Shown here in pieces: positions 12,488 through 23,955 of a stretch of 64,000 bases of DNA; the stretch's first letter is position 1, and the number at the start of each line of letters is the position of its first letter. A model generated the notes under the pieces. That model worked only from the letters and a program-made list of their open reading frames with translations. It was not told the DNA's origin and did not search any database. The stretch is from Artocarpus heterophyllus (lineage: Eukaryota; Streptophyta; Magnoliopsida; Rosales; Moraceae), in assembly GCA_025403435.1 (NCBI GenBank), contig CM046348.1, positions 19,877,679 through 19,941,678 on the forward strand, in the 5' to 3' direction. The position numbers and the translations under genes were made by a program.

Positions 12488-13400
12488 TGATAACATGTAA
12501 AAATGTACGTATTCTTAAGTTTGAAATAAATTGTTTAATATTTTATTTGTTATTAAAACCTCTAATTAAGCATTTTTATGCGTTTCCAGCATTTTAATAT
12601 GTTTTGTGTAAACAATATTTAATTCCTTTTTTTACTATTTATTTATGTTTTTCGTAAATTTTAGAGGCATTTTAGGTATTAATTATTTTGTTTTTGTAAA
12701 ATATATTTTAAATTGTAAGCTTAATTAAGTTTTATTTTTTTATCATTATTTATATTTTCAGTTTTAATTAGTTTTGTGTTAAAAGTGTGTTTAATGATAT
12801 TTCCTAACTCTTAATAATTTTTGTTTTGTAAAATAATTATTTTTTTGGGTCTTTTTTGTAAGAATTGGTACAATAGGGGCGAAAATAGAAGAACAAAGAA
12901 TCATTGAATTCAAGTCAAAGAATTAATTTTTAAAAGTTCTGAGTTAGCACTTTTGAGCCACAAAAAGTTGAGCCAAGCCGCACCGAGCTACACCCTTGAT
13001 GTGCCTGAAGCCGAGCCACGTTGGAGCCACTTGAGCCAAGATGCAACATGTGGGGCCCTTGGTCACATGGGCTACTTGGCCTCCTTGGATCCAGTGCAGC
13101 CACCTCAACTTCCAGACATCATCGAAGCCATCCATCAGCCTTACCAAGACTAGATCCAACAGCCACCTCAGCTCCAGTGCACCAGTTGTGCGATTAAGTT
13201 GAAATCCATGCAACCAACGTCCTGATTCGCTTCGTTTTGCCTTCCCCTAGGCCATGAAGCAGTGGATATCAAACAAAACTTTGCATACCAATTGCATGCA
13301 ACTGGAGGAAAAGAAGAAGACAAAAAAAATATAAAAACAATTTCTTGCAAACAAATTTGCTTCTTGAGGTAGGAGCCGAGATCAAAGACAAGAAAGATAA
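12488..13400 (+). repeat. LTR-like block in plus orientation
   Basis: It starts TGATAACATG and continues with an AT-rich U3-like region, then a GC-rich region (12950-13240) with repeated GAGCCA/GAGCCG words. It is related to the minus-strand LTRs at 2070-3785 and 15352-17435. The right edge is uncertain, and frames inside are not supported as genes. Confidence 0.5.
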
Positions 13401-13572
13401 ACAAACTGCTTCCCTTAATATGTGAGCCTATTATTTACCTGCTCACTAAGGATTGCAGCTCCACAACTAAATTATCTGCCAAATCTTTAAAAAACGCGGT
13501 GCATTCGTCGTCTTTTAAATGCAAAAATTCTGAAAGGAATCCCAAGTTCGTCTATAAAGAGCCAACATTCTT

Positions 13573-14174
13573 TCAGTTCAGATCCAATGGTCGCTTCTTA
13601 CCGCCTTTGTCCCAGTTTAACCTTGAAGTTGTAGTATCGAACTCTGAGAGAACAATCTGCATCTTGTCCAGCAATTCCTTTGTAGTTAGAGCGTTAATAA
13701 AGATCTGCCTTCCAACTTGCACAACAAAGTTATAGCCGACAATGAGATCTAAAAACTTTAGTAAACCATCATAATAACTGTTACAATTTAAAAGCCCTAG
13801 AGGTTTTGAATAAAGACTCAGATAGTTTCTACTAGCAACTATAAATATCTCCTCAAGGGTGCCTATACCACCAGAGAGGGTTATGAAAGCATCAGTATGG
13901 TTACTATGGCTTCTATACGCTCACAGATGCATGTTACCCTTTTTTTCTTCACCTATGGTCTTACCATAACTATTCCCCTCAGCCAGATTGAGCTGTTGAG
14001 TAACCCTTTCCATCAAACCTAAGCTAACCACTCCATACGCTAGGTTAATCTTCCTTCATGCTAACATTTTTCTAAGTTTTCTACTGTTTCTAGGTAAATT
14101 TTATCTTTACTAGAATTTGAACTACAGAAGACACAGATCATTTTGATTTTCCTAGATGAATGGGAAGAAGACAT
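13573..14174 (-). pseudogene. Retroelement-carried LOG-like pseudogene (cytokinin riboside 5'-monophosphate phosphoribohydrolase)
   Basis: Minus-strand translation from an ATG at 14174 gives MSSSHSSRKIKMICVFC, like the family's N-terminal RICVFCGSS segment. After a frameshift it gives AYGVVSLGLM (family YGGGSIGLMG), a GKTIGEEKKGNMHL segment aligning with the family's MHxRK region, then TDAFITLSGGIGTLEEIF for the nucleotide-binding PGGxGTxxE motif, with Pro changed to Ser. The C-terminal half is open to a stop at 13573 (YSKPLGLLN, YDGLLKFLD, ELLDKMQI, RPLDLN). Lesions: a stop and frameshift after about residue 35, and a TGA just before the SDAF-equivalent block. It has no introns, unlike plant LOG genes. 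It closely resembles the open copy at 62340-62990. Confidence 0.8.
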
Positions 14175-15332
14175 GTTTGGTTCTATGACTGGTTGACTCT
14201 TTGTCTTTTTTTTTTAGCTTTTTGATTTTTTTTTTCTGCTCTGCCTAACTTTGAGTCCTAGACTGGATCTCAAAGAAGTTAGGAAAGCACAAGGACTACG
14301 AAGTAAGTGATGGCAGGTTACTTACAAATCTAAACAAAATATTATACATATGAGAAAAATTAGACACGATTTGAAAAAGTAGACACACTATCAGACTTAC
14401 TTTTGAAAAATGAGAGCTTAACTATACCACTTTTGATAAATTAAAAGCAAAAAGACAAAGGACTGAAAAATCACATTGTAGACTTTTTGACAAAATAAAA
14501 TACAAATCTAACAAAAGATAAAAGACAGTTGGCATACTGTAGAACTTTTAGAAAAAAACACGACACGAATCTAGAAAAAATTTAAAAAAAGGTGTGAAAA
14601 TTTTCAAAAATGCTACAACACTACATGTGATGCATCTGTCCAAATAATATTTTTAAAGGAAAAAATAAAAGAAAACAAATACTAATTATTAGACAACTAC
14701 TGTAATAATCTAAAAACAACAAATACACTCAAACATACTTTTTTTTGAAATTTTTTTCGAGAATGAATAAAAACTACAAACTTATGTTTATCAGGATTCT
14801 TTTTTAGATAATCTCCATTAATCGGCATTCTGATAATTTTTTTTTTGAATTTACAAGCAAAAAATGAAATGTTTAACTTTTCTTTATTCAGGGAAAATAA
14901 AGTAGTAAGTGAAAAGCACTCGCCTCATTTATTTTGTAGATTTTAGGAAATATATGTCTTAAGGATGTTCCTAGGAAAGATTGGTGGGGTGATGCCTCCT
15001 TTAAAACCAATCTCCTAGTTAGAACAGTATTCTTAGAATGATTAGTGTTAGGAGAATTTACAAAAGTAACTGGTTATGGGAAAAGTTTCCGAACCAATGC
15101 AAGCCTCTTGTAGAACTTCCTCAAAGTAAACTTTGCATAAAATCACAATTTATTTAATTGAAAAACTAAGATCTAAAGTTTTATGAAATTTTATTTCTAA
15201 GTTTAAAACCTAAATTTAAACCTAGAACTAAGAAACAACAATATTATACAAACTATAATTAAAAAGAATTTTTTTTAGTTCTTTTTTTTATTTTTTAATA
15301 ATTGCACACTAATTAATACACACAAAAATTAA

Positions 15333-15346
15333 AATAACGGCGCCAA
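15333..15346 (-). other. Primer-binding site (TGGCGCC type) of the LOG-bearing element
   Basis: On the minus strand, TGGCGCCGTTATTT lies five bases after the LTR end at 15352. TGGCGCC primer sites are usual in Tat/Athila-type gypsy elements and their non-autonomous relatives. This fixes the element's direction as minus. Confidence 0.6.
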
Positions 15347-15351
15347 ATTTT

Positions 15352-17435
15352 TGTTATATTGCAAAAATGTTTCTTTAAACGCGGACGTTTATAGCATAGA
15401 AAATATTGTTGTATCCATAGAGAGGTGAATTTTGAAAGATTAAAAATTTTTAGTTTAAAATGGAAAGAGATTTTTTAAAAATAAAACTTAAAAGAAAACA
15501 AGTATTTTTGGCAAATTTTAAAATAAGATTTCAAAAAATAAAATTAAAACGTTAAAGCTTTGAGAATCTCTTGTATGTTTCATAACTGGTATGAAATTTT
15601 AACTCTAATTACAAATTATCTAAAATATTTGATTTATTTTATCTTTGCTCTTTAATTGCAAGCACTTTTGCTAATTTTACAAATCAACATAAAGCGACAA
15701 TATAGAAAGCTATAAAGATTTTCTAATAAAAAACAGCAAAATAATCATCTCTCACTAATGATTTAGTGTACTAATTATGAAAATTATAATTAATGTCATT
15801 ATAATTATAATTAACATAAATTTAAGATAAAAAAGATATTAACAAATCAAAATTATTATATTTAAATGGAATAAATTTTTACGTTAATTTCAACAGAACA
15901 TTGTTTTATGAAATATCTAAAATCGACAACATAATAAGTCATATTATAGTAAAAGACATTCCATAAAATTAAACATTATTTCATGGTTATTAATATTAAT
16001 TATGCAACACTATTAAATTACATCAACAAAGCATAACTAAATGTATATAAAAATGGACGGCATAATAATACTAATAATAATTATTAAAAACTTTAAAAAT
16101 ATAACTTATTCCATAAAAATAAAAACATTTCAAAGCAAATTTAGAGTTAAAAATCATACCAAAATACTATGCATACAAGATCATTTATCTACCTTATCAA
16201 ACTTTCTATACTAATTTAAGCATTATTTTTTTAAAAGCAAGGTTAGAGGAGTGCTCTAACAGCATTTCCTCCCAAAAGGGGTACTACTGAGTTGAAGAAA
16301 AATAACAAAGAAGGGAAAAGAAAGGGCCAAATGGTTATGGGATGTAAAACAAAGGGAGGAGGAGGGCTATATATAAGAAGAAAAAGTTACTATTCATTGA
16401 TTTTTTATTATATTTTATTAATTTTTATTTTTATTTTCATTTTTAGTCCTTCTTGATTGCTTCCAACGGGGATGCAATTGAAAGAACTTATTTTTCTTCT
16501 TTTCTCCATGTGTTATGCGTTCTCCATTATGAGAATTAGAGTCTATAATCCTGTATGACGCGATTCACAGGAGCAAGTGTGTAGCCTCGATCTAGAGTGT
16601 CTATCACATGATCCAACGGTTAAAAGCGTCTAGGATAGCTTGGACCACTAAGGATGATTACTGATTAATGGATTTAGTCCCGGTATATTAATCGAAGGGC
16701 TGAAAGAAGGGTTTCACATGGGAGTGTTGCACTAAATCCAAAGTGTTTCTGAAGATTTCCCTGACACGAGGCAGGTGATTGGACGATGGAGCATGATTTG
16801 AAGGTTTGATCTGATGGTCCATAGCTTGCCATGCGTTTTTTCTTTTTAATTTTGATTTTTTTTTATTTCTTGTGCATTTGAGGTCTTTTTTTTTCCTTTT
16901 TACACCGTTTCGCTCTATTTTTCCTCCAAATTTCAAATCTAAAATTAACAAACATTCTAAAATTAATTATTTTATAAAAAAATATTTACAATAAGTAAAA
17001 ATATTTATTTTAAATAAAACACACTAAAAATAAATAAAAACTTCTAAAATTAATAAACCTCAATAGATATATTATTTAAGACTCGGGAATATTTTTAAAA
17101 ATTATAGGAAATATTGTAAAACATATTTATGAATTAAAAAATTATTTACAAACACTTTAAGACTCAAAGTAAAATTACCACACATTATTTTTACGGTTTT
17201 AATTATTTATAAAATAATCAATTATTTAACATACCAAAAATGACTTTAAAAATTACTAAAAATGTTATTGAACATAAAAAAAAACTAAAAACACTCTTTT
17301 TAGAGACATTTACATACTAAGACATAAAATAACAATTAACACAAAATGCTATTAATTGGAGGATTTAACAAGAAATAAAAGCGTAAATAAATGATTTAAG
17401 CATTGAAAAATGTGCACTTTTCTACGGTCTCATCA
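15352..17435 (-). repeat. LTR (minus) of the LOG-bearing element
   Basis: Read on the minus strand it starts TGATGAGACC at 17435 and ends AATATAACA at 15352, giving TG...CA ends. A TATA box (TATATATAG, around 16369-16378) separates an AT-rich U3 from the leader. It abuts hAT coding DNA on the right. I saw no target duplication because the partner LTR in the same orientation is missing. Confidence 0.6.
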
Positions 17436-18437
17436 TTTATGGTAGGGAATGTTCGCATATCAGATATGCAACTCATATGTTAAACTTGGTTGCGCAAGAT
17501 GGTTTGAAAAATCTACACTACTCTATTGTTGGAGCGCGTAATGTAATCAGGTATGCTAGATCTTCTCCTCCAAGGTTGGCAAGATTTAGACAATGTGTGA
17601 AAAATGTGACTAAAAAAGATAAGGCCCTTGTTTTTTTAGATGTGCCAACTAGGTGGAACTCTATTTATTTGATGTTAGAGCATGCTTTGGGATTTGTTGA
17701 TGCTTTTAAACTTTTAATGGAGGAGAATAGGCACCATGAGTTGTGGTTCATGGAGAAGGAATCTAATGGAGAGAAAAAGAATTGGGCCACCGATATTAGA
17801 AGATTAGAATATTTGTGGAGTGTTTACAAAGTTCCTAAAAACTTTTATAAAGCTACAAAGAAGCTTAGTGCTTCTAAGTATGTCATTGCAAATTCATTTT
17901 TTTCAAAAATTATGAATCTGAAGGGAAGATTGGTGAAATGGAGTGAAAGCAATGACTCAATTTTGCAGGACATGGCTATAAAAATGAAGCTGAAATATGA
18001 CAAATATCGGGGTCTACAAGCAAAATAATCTTTTGTATGTGGCAATTGTGCATGAACCAAGGTTTAAGATGAATTCTATGGAGTTTTGCCTTAGAAAGAT
18101 TTACGAGGAGGCAACCGTTTCCATTGTGCTTAGTTTTGTTAAAAATATGTTGGGGGAAGTTGTATGACTTTTATGCAAACAGAAGTACTAAAGAACATGC
18201 TGTTGGGGAATCAAGGAATGTTGATTCAAGGATTGAAGTTGATAAGGATAGTGACTTTTTTTCAATAAGAATATGAATTGCAGTGTTCATTAATAAATGC
18301 ATATGATAAGGCAAGTGAATTAGAAAAATATTTGATTGAAGCAGATAAAGATTGAAAGAATAAGGACTATGACATTTTGGCTTAGTGCAGGGTTAATACT
18401 TCGAAATACCTTATTCTAACAGAAATGACTCGTGACA
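17436..18437 (+). pseudogene. hAT transposase relic, middle part
   Basis: From about 17449 the translation enters hAT transposase (HIRYATHMLNLVAQDGLK), then a conserved block with LDVPTRWNSIYLMLEHAL, and continues open to a stop at 18028. After a one-base shift it reads EPRFKMNSMEFCLRKIY, the hAT DPRFK block, then YELQCSLINAYDKASELEKY in yet another frame, up to the start of the C-terminal dimerisation domain. The N-terminal BED finger and first catalytic Asp are missing, cut off by the LTR on the left. The plant RICESLEEPER/DAYSLEEPER-like class is the closest match I recognise. It is not functional. Confidence 0.8.
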
Positions 18438-18442
18438 TCTTA

Positions 18443-19520
18443 TGTGATGACTCGCTTTTTCGGGCAGTCACTTAACTTACTTAAAACATTATCACTTAAA
18501 GAGTAATCTTACTTACTTAGTAAGAAAAATACTGAAATAATTTTTTTTTTTGTTAACATACTTTAAAATGTTCATAAAAACTGTTGCGACCTCTATCGCT
18601 ATTCAAGTTGAGACCTTGCTCAACATTTGTCTTTAAACCCTTTTCAAATCGCTTCTTAAAATTTAATTAAAAACATTTACTAAAACATTGCTTAAAACTT
18701 AACTTTATAATTATATAATACATTTCGTAAACTGTATATTAAAACTCTGAAAACATTTCTTAATACTTTGACTTTATCAAAACTTTGCCTTTTTTTTGTT
18801 CCACCGTGGAGACCAAATGGTCTCTATATCCTTGATATATTATTGTCTAAATGTCAAATTCAATGAATGTAATAAAAATAAATTTTTTAAAAACTTTGAT
18901 GACTCATTACCATGAGTCATCACAAACATCATTTATGATAAAAGGGTGGCTAAATATGATTGGGCCACATTTTATGGTGTGGTGGCCCAATCAAAATCCA
19001 TTGAGTGTCCACTAAATTTTTTACGCAGTCCAAGCTTATACTAACAGTATTTTTTCTATACTGTCGGTATTTTTTTTCATACAGTTCATGAGGTCCCATA
19101 ACCTTCCATATTTATTTTCATCTATCACATAATGAAATTCTAATATTATCTAACTTTAGACAGTCTAAATTTATACTGACAGTATTTTTCTTATATTGTC
19201 GATACATTCTCTATACTGTTACAGCATTCCTTATTCATCCATATTCTCCAAAGAGTATTATTCCTATACTGCTTTAACTTATATAGTCAAATTTTTATAC
19301 TACTTAACCTTAGACAGTTTAATTCCTACACTGTATTACTTTTACAGTGTAATTTTTATACTGTATAACTTTATCAGTGTACTTTCTTACACTTCATTAT
19401 TCTCATATTGTATAATTTTTTATATTATTATACAATATTTTTCTTAAACTGTACTTTTTGTCTTAACATAATTCTTAACTTAATGCATTTTTACTGTGCT
19501 TAAAATGCTCGGATGTTACA
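18443..19520 (-). repeat. 3' LTR of element C
   Basis: On the minus strand it starts TGTAACATCCGAGC, preceded by a polypurine tract with GAGGACGAAAATG and GAGGAGGGTAGAT (19521-19560). Its U3 is packed with ACAGTATA/TATACTGT words. Confidence 0.85.
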
Positions 19521-20601
19521 ATCTACCCTCCTCAAACATTTTCGTCCTCAAAAATTAGAACCTTCATGGGTAGTTCATTTCTTTATCACCCCTTCCATTC
19601 TGAACATACTTTCCTTTATCATTACTTTCTTAATAAAATCTAAGTCTTCAACTTAGAACTTTTTAAACTTTCATTATTTCATTGATATATTTCTTTGCAT
19701 TGTAACACTATACTTTTGTTGCGCAACTTTGATATTTCATCATTTGAGTGCAGTTTTCATTCATTTAAAGGTTTAGCATTCTACCAATGAATGCTATTCT
19801 TGAAAATATGATTCATTTCCATTCAAATCACATCATGACTACCAAAAGATCAAGGTCATCAGACCATAACTCCATAATTTTTCGATCCTATATCCGTTGT
19901 AGAATAACATTTTTCTGTAATTTTCCTCATAACTTATAAATCTCTAGCTTTCATCCTCCAATCTGTGAGGTTTTTGTTGACAAATTTGCCATCATTGTCT
20001 TCACCGTGATTCCCATCCAAGCAGTTATGAGCTCATTAGCATGTCTCAGCTCAGCTATCGAATGCTTAAACTCGAAGGAATCGCATAGTTAGTCATCTAA
20101 CATTTGGTGGCTCTCAGGCACTCTCGTTCCATAGGACACTGAAAATCACTTTCAGACGTCGATTATTCTGTTACTTGATCTATTTTTCTTGTTATATGTG
20201 TAGCCAATACCGAATTTACTTCTAACAGAGCGAGATTTGCCCATACAAAGACACCATTATGCACATAAACATCATAACATGTCACGAGCTCATCTTCTTG
20301 ATTTTTGAGTTGTCGACCATGTGTTGACCATCATTGACCACGTTTGGTCATCATTGACTTGACACCGCTAATGGATGACAACTACCGTCGACTTGTGAGG
20401 ACATTCTAGCATATAACATTATGTCCATCCTTTGACCTTTGCCTTTCCGTTGCTCATCCGGGTGTGCCAATATCAAAGGCTATACTCGACATAAACATGT
20501 AATCATTAAACGTTAACTTTTCTTCTTACTTAACTTAACTTATTTACTTCAGCTATGGTGTAGCAGACATATGACAACGCGAGATGGGACGGCAGGATAC
20601 C

Positions 20602-20613
20602 GCTTTGACACCA
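20602..20613 (-). other. Primer-binding site of element C
   Basis: TGGTGTCAAAGC on the minus strand, just inside the 5' LTR, differs at two positions from the tRNA-iMet primer site TGGTATCAGAGC found intact in the related element A at 57002. Confidence 0.65.
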
Positions 20614-20615
20614 CC

Positions 20616-21689
20616 TGTGACGACCCACCTTTTCGAGCAGTCACTTAACTTATTTAAAACATTATCACTTAAACAGTAATCTTACTTACTTAGTAAGAAA
20701 AATACTGAAATAATTTTTTTTTGTTAACATACTTTAAAACTTTCATAAAAACTGTTGTGACCTCTGTCGCCATTCAAGTTGAGACCTTACTCAACATTTG
20801 TCTTTAAACCCTTTTCAAATAGCTTCTTAAAATTTAATAAGAAACATTTACTAAAACATTGCTTAAAACTTAACTTTATAATTATATAATACATTTCGTA
20901 AACTGTATCTTAAAACTTTAAAAATATTTCTTAATATTTTGACTTTATCAAAACTTTGACTTTTTTTTTTGGTGCCACCGTGGAGACCAACGTCTCTATA
21001 TCCTTGATATATTATTGTCCAAATGTCCAAATTCAATGATGTAATAAAAATGAAAATTTTTTAAACTTTGATGACTCATTAGCATGAGTCATCACAAACA
21101 TCATTTATGATCAAAAAGGTAGCTAAATGTGATTAGGCCACATTTCATGGTGTGATGGCCCAATCAAAATCCATTGAGCGTCTACCAAACTTTTTACGCA
21201 GTCTAAGTTTATACTAACAGTATTTTTTATACTGTCGGTATTCTTTTTCATACAGTTCATAAGGTCCCATAACCTCCCATGCTTATTTTTATCTATCACA
21301 TAATAAAATTCTAATATTATCTAACTTTATACAGTCTAAATTTATACTGATAGTATTTTTTTATATTGTCAGTATATTCTTTATACTGTTACAGCATTCT
21401 TTATTCATCCATATTCTTCAAACAATATTATTCCTATATTGCTTTAACTTAACAATCAAATTTTTGTACTACTTAACTTTAGACAGTCTAACTCTTACAT
21501 TGTATTACTTTTACAGTATAATTTTCATACTGCATAACTTTATCAGTGTACTTCTTTACACTACATTATTCTAATACTGTATAATTTTCTATATTATTAT
21601 ACAATGTTTTTCTTAAACTGTACTTTTTATCTTAACATAATCCTTAACTTAATGTATTTTTATTGTGCTTAAAATACTCGGATGTTACA
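20616..21689 (-). repeat. 5' LTR of element C
   Basis: It pairs with 18443-19520 over its full length. On the minus strand it runs from TGTAACATCC to GGTCGTCACA. Confidence 0.85.
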
Positions 21690-21871
21690 TCTTAGTAGTT
21701 TGTTGATGCCTAAGATCGGCACAACACCGCATGCGAGGGTCCACGGTGGTCGAGTTTCCTACTCTGCCTCCTGTTCTGCCTGGCTCCGCCTGGTCTGGTC
21801 AGATTTGCAAAAGGAGAAAAGGCTTTAGAGTAAGGGGACACCGGTTTGGTGCCTGCCAAGGGCACTTCAAC

Positions 21872-23272
21872 TGTTGTGGATTTTCTAACGCAAGTGCACG
21901 TATCGTTAACAAGTAATAAAGAGTAAGTAAAGTATCGTTCCCACGAGGATTGTGTTAATCTAGCTAAGTACCGAAATTGGTTAACCCTACAATTATTTGA
22001 ACAATCAAATATAAAATAGAAAAATAACAAAACAAAAAAATATAAATGAAAATCTAAATAATAAAATACTAGGGCATCCAATTTCACCTAAATTAATCAT
22101 ATTCAAATTATCTAATTTAATCAATTGATGTTTACTCTTATGCCGATAACAAATTTCTCTTAGGTAGTCATTAATCTTTCTTAAGCATTAAAATTTATCC
22201 TAGTTAGCAAATTTCCTACATCTCTGTGGAAACTCTAAACTTACCAAGATTCATTAAGAACAAGAAATTCATAGTGTTACACAAGTCTCATAGATATCTC
22301 TATCCTATGATGATCTCATGGCATTCAATCATGGTCTAATTTAATTATCGCTTCTCAACCTCAAAATAAATCACAAATCATGCAAAAGGTGCGCAGACTT
22401 TTACAAGCATTAAGATTAAATCAAATACTCAGCATAGATAATAAATAAACATCAAATTAAATTAAATTAAATAAAAAATGAACATTCATAATCAAGCTAC
22501 ATCGTAGCCTCAGAAAAAGGGAAATTAGTTCCTAATGAAACAAAAAACAATCATAAATAATGTCTTAAACATGATGAGTGAAGGAAAAGAACCGCGTTTG
22601 GATGCGAAGGTGATTTTCGTCTCCGGATTACACCGTTCTTCTTCTCTAAAGCAGTGAGTTCTCCCCTCTTGTTTGTAGTTTTTACCTTTTAGAATTCGTC
22701 CTCCAACCCCTCTATAATGTTCTATTTATAGGCTAGGGTTTGAAAGGGTAATTTTAGAATGAAATTACACTGAAATCTGAATTGAGATCGCAATGGCGCC
22801 TAGGTTTGATTTTCTGGCGCCTAGGCGCCAAGATTGTAGCGCCTAGGCTCTATACTTGTCGTAGCTTCTTTTTCGAACTGGCGCCTAGGCGCCCTCTTTG
22901 TGGCGCCTAGTTTTCAAAATAGCGCATAGGCTCCAGGATTGTAGTGCCTAGGCGCTACTGCTGGTCGGCCTGATGGCGCCGAGGCGCCCAAATTGTGGCG
23001 CCTGGCGCTATGCTCTCGGGTCTTTTTGCCTGAAAATTCATCTTCAAGAGCGCCTAGGCGCCCAGAAGCTGGCGTCTAGGCTCCATTTTGTTTCCAAGTC
23101 CACTTGTGCTTATTTTCGATTTGTTTTGTCCCGCACTTTGCTATCATGTATCATTTTTCCTCAAAACCTACAAAAGAATATAGAACACTATCAAATTCTT
23201 ATAAATTGCTCAAAACTAACAAAAATATTAAGTGAGAATCATCTAATTAATTAGCTTAAAACTAACTTATCA
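21872..23272 (-). repeat. 3' LTR of element E with a palindrome array
   Basis: 1401 bp. Bases 22793-23080 carry about eleven copies or relics of GGCGCCTAGGCGCC spaced 15-55 bases apart. The partner LTR is about 150 bp shorter and keeps only four. Confidence 0.85.
22793..23080. repeat. Array of GGCGCCTAGGCGCC palindromes
   Basis: Units start near 22794, 22815, 22834, 22880, 22901, 22921, 22943, 22974, 22998, 23050 and 23069; some are perfect 14-base palindromes and others lost one arm. Short unrelated spacers, often containing ATTGT or TTTT, separate them. The core GGCGCC is the same word as in the element's primer site. Function unknown. Confidence 0.75.
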
Positions 23273-23886
23273 AATACCCCCAAACTTAAGATTTTGCAAG
23301 TCCTCGAGCAAAAGACACAAACGAAAAAAAAAAACAAAGAACAAGACAAAAAGATGGGACTAACACTACACATGACATAGTTTGAGCATCAATTTAATTT
23401 TTCATCATACTGGGCCTCAAAAATTGCATCAAGTTTATGACTCAAAGGAAACTCTAACCATTGTGATCATGTAAAAAAAAATATATATCAATTTAAATCT
23501 CAATTTTACCATACTCATAATTCCTTGAATGTGTGTGTGTGATGCCTCTAGCACTTATGTACCTACACTCAGATTAGTTTATGTTAACAAGCTTATTATG
23601 AAAAATCTCTAGATTAGTGAAATTTATGAACTCCATAGGCCTATTTTTCAAACCCACTCTCCACTAATGTAGACTATCGCAACATCAAAGATCATTAGGA
23701 CTTTATTCGGCTTGTAATGTGTGGCTAAGGTAAATAGGTGAGATAAAGGATATAATATGGCTCAAAATTCACCCATAAATACACAATTTGTCTTAGGACC
23801 TCATGAGAACATCATTTTTTTAAGTACACCCCAAACTTATGTTGCACTCCCTTTGTCATTCACATTTATTTAACGTGTGTATAATT

Positions 23887-23955
23887 TTTTTCTTTTTCTT
23901 TTTTTTCTTCTTTTTTTTCTTCTTTTTTTTTCTTTTCTTTTTCCTTTTTTTTTTG
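23887..23955 (+). repeat. Polypyrimidine simple repeat
   Basis: Nearly pure T with scattered C (TTTTTCTTTTTC type). It produces poly-lysine frames on the opposite strand that are not genes. Confidence 0.9.

Larger units (their letters stand above)
12488..17435. mobile_element. LTR-flanked block carrying a broken LOG gene
   Basis: The right part is a minus-strand LTR element: an LTR at 15352-17435 is followed on the minus strand by a TGGCGCC primer site at about 15346, then about 1.8 kb of internal DNA ending in a LOG-like pseudogene at 13573-14174. The left end (from 12488) is the same kind of LTR start, but facing the opposite way. No gag or pol is recognisable. It is either one rearranged element with oppositely facing LTRs, or two fragments side by side. 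Its right edge truncates the hAT transposase relic. Confidence 0.55.
18443..21689 (-). mobile_element. Element C: small non-autonomous LTR retrotransposon
   Basis: LTRs at 18443-19520 and 20616-21689 are similar throughout and share ends (TGTGA...GTTACA on the plus strand). They are flanked by a perfect target duplication TCTTA (18438-18442 and 21690-21694). The primer site and polypurine tract place the 5' LTR on the right, so the element reads on the minus strand. The internal region is only 1.1 kb with no gag or pol; it carries a decayed copy of the short frame seen at 57509-57712. Element A is of the same family. Length is 3.25 kb. Confidence 0.88.

Noticed and set aside
19196..19447. 83-aa frame rich in Tyr, Ser and Phe in the LTR of C
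   Set aside because: AT-rich U3 repeat DNA; the frame is not kept in the partner LTR.
22793..23080. Palindrome array considered as a CRISPR-like array
   Set aside because: Units and spacers are irregular in length, lie in a plant LTR, and have no cas genes.
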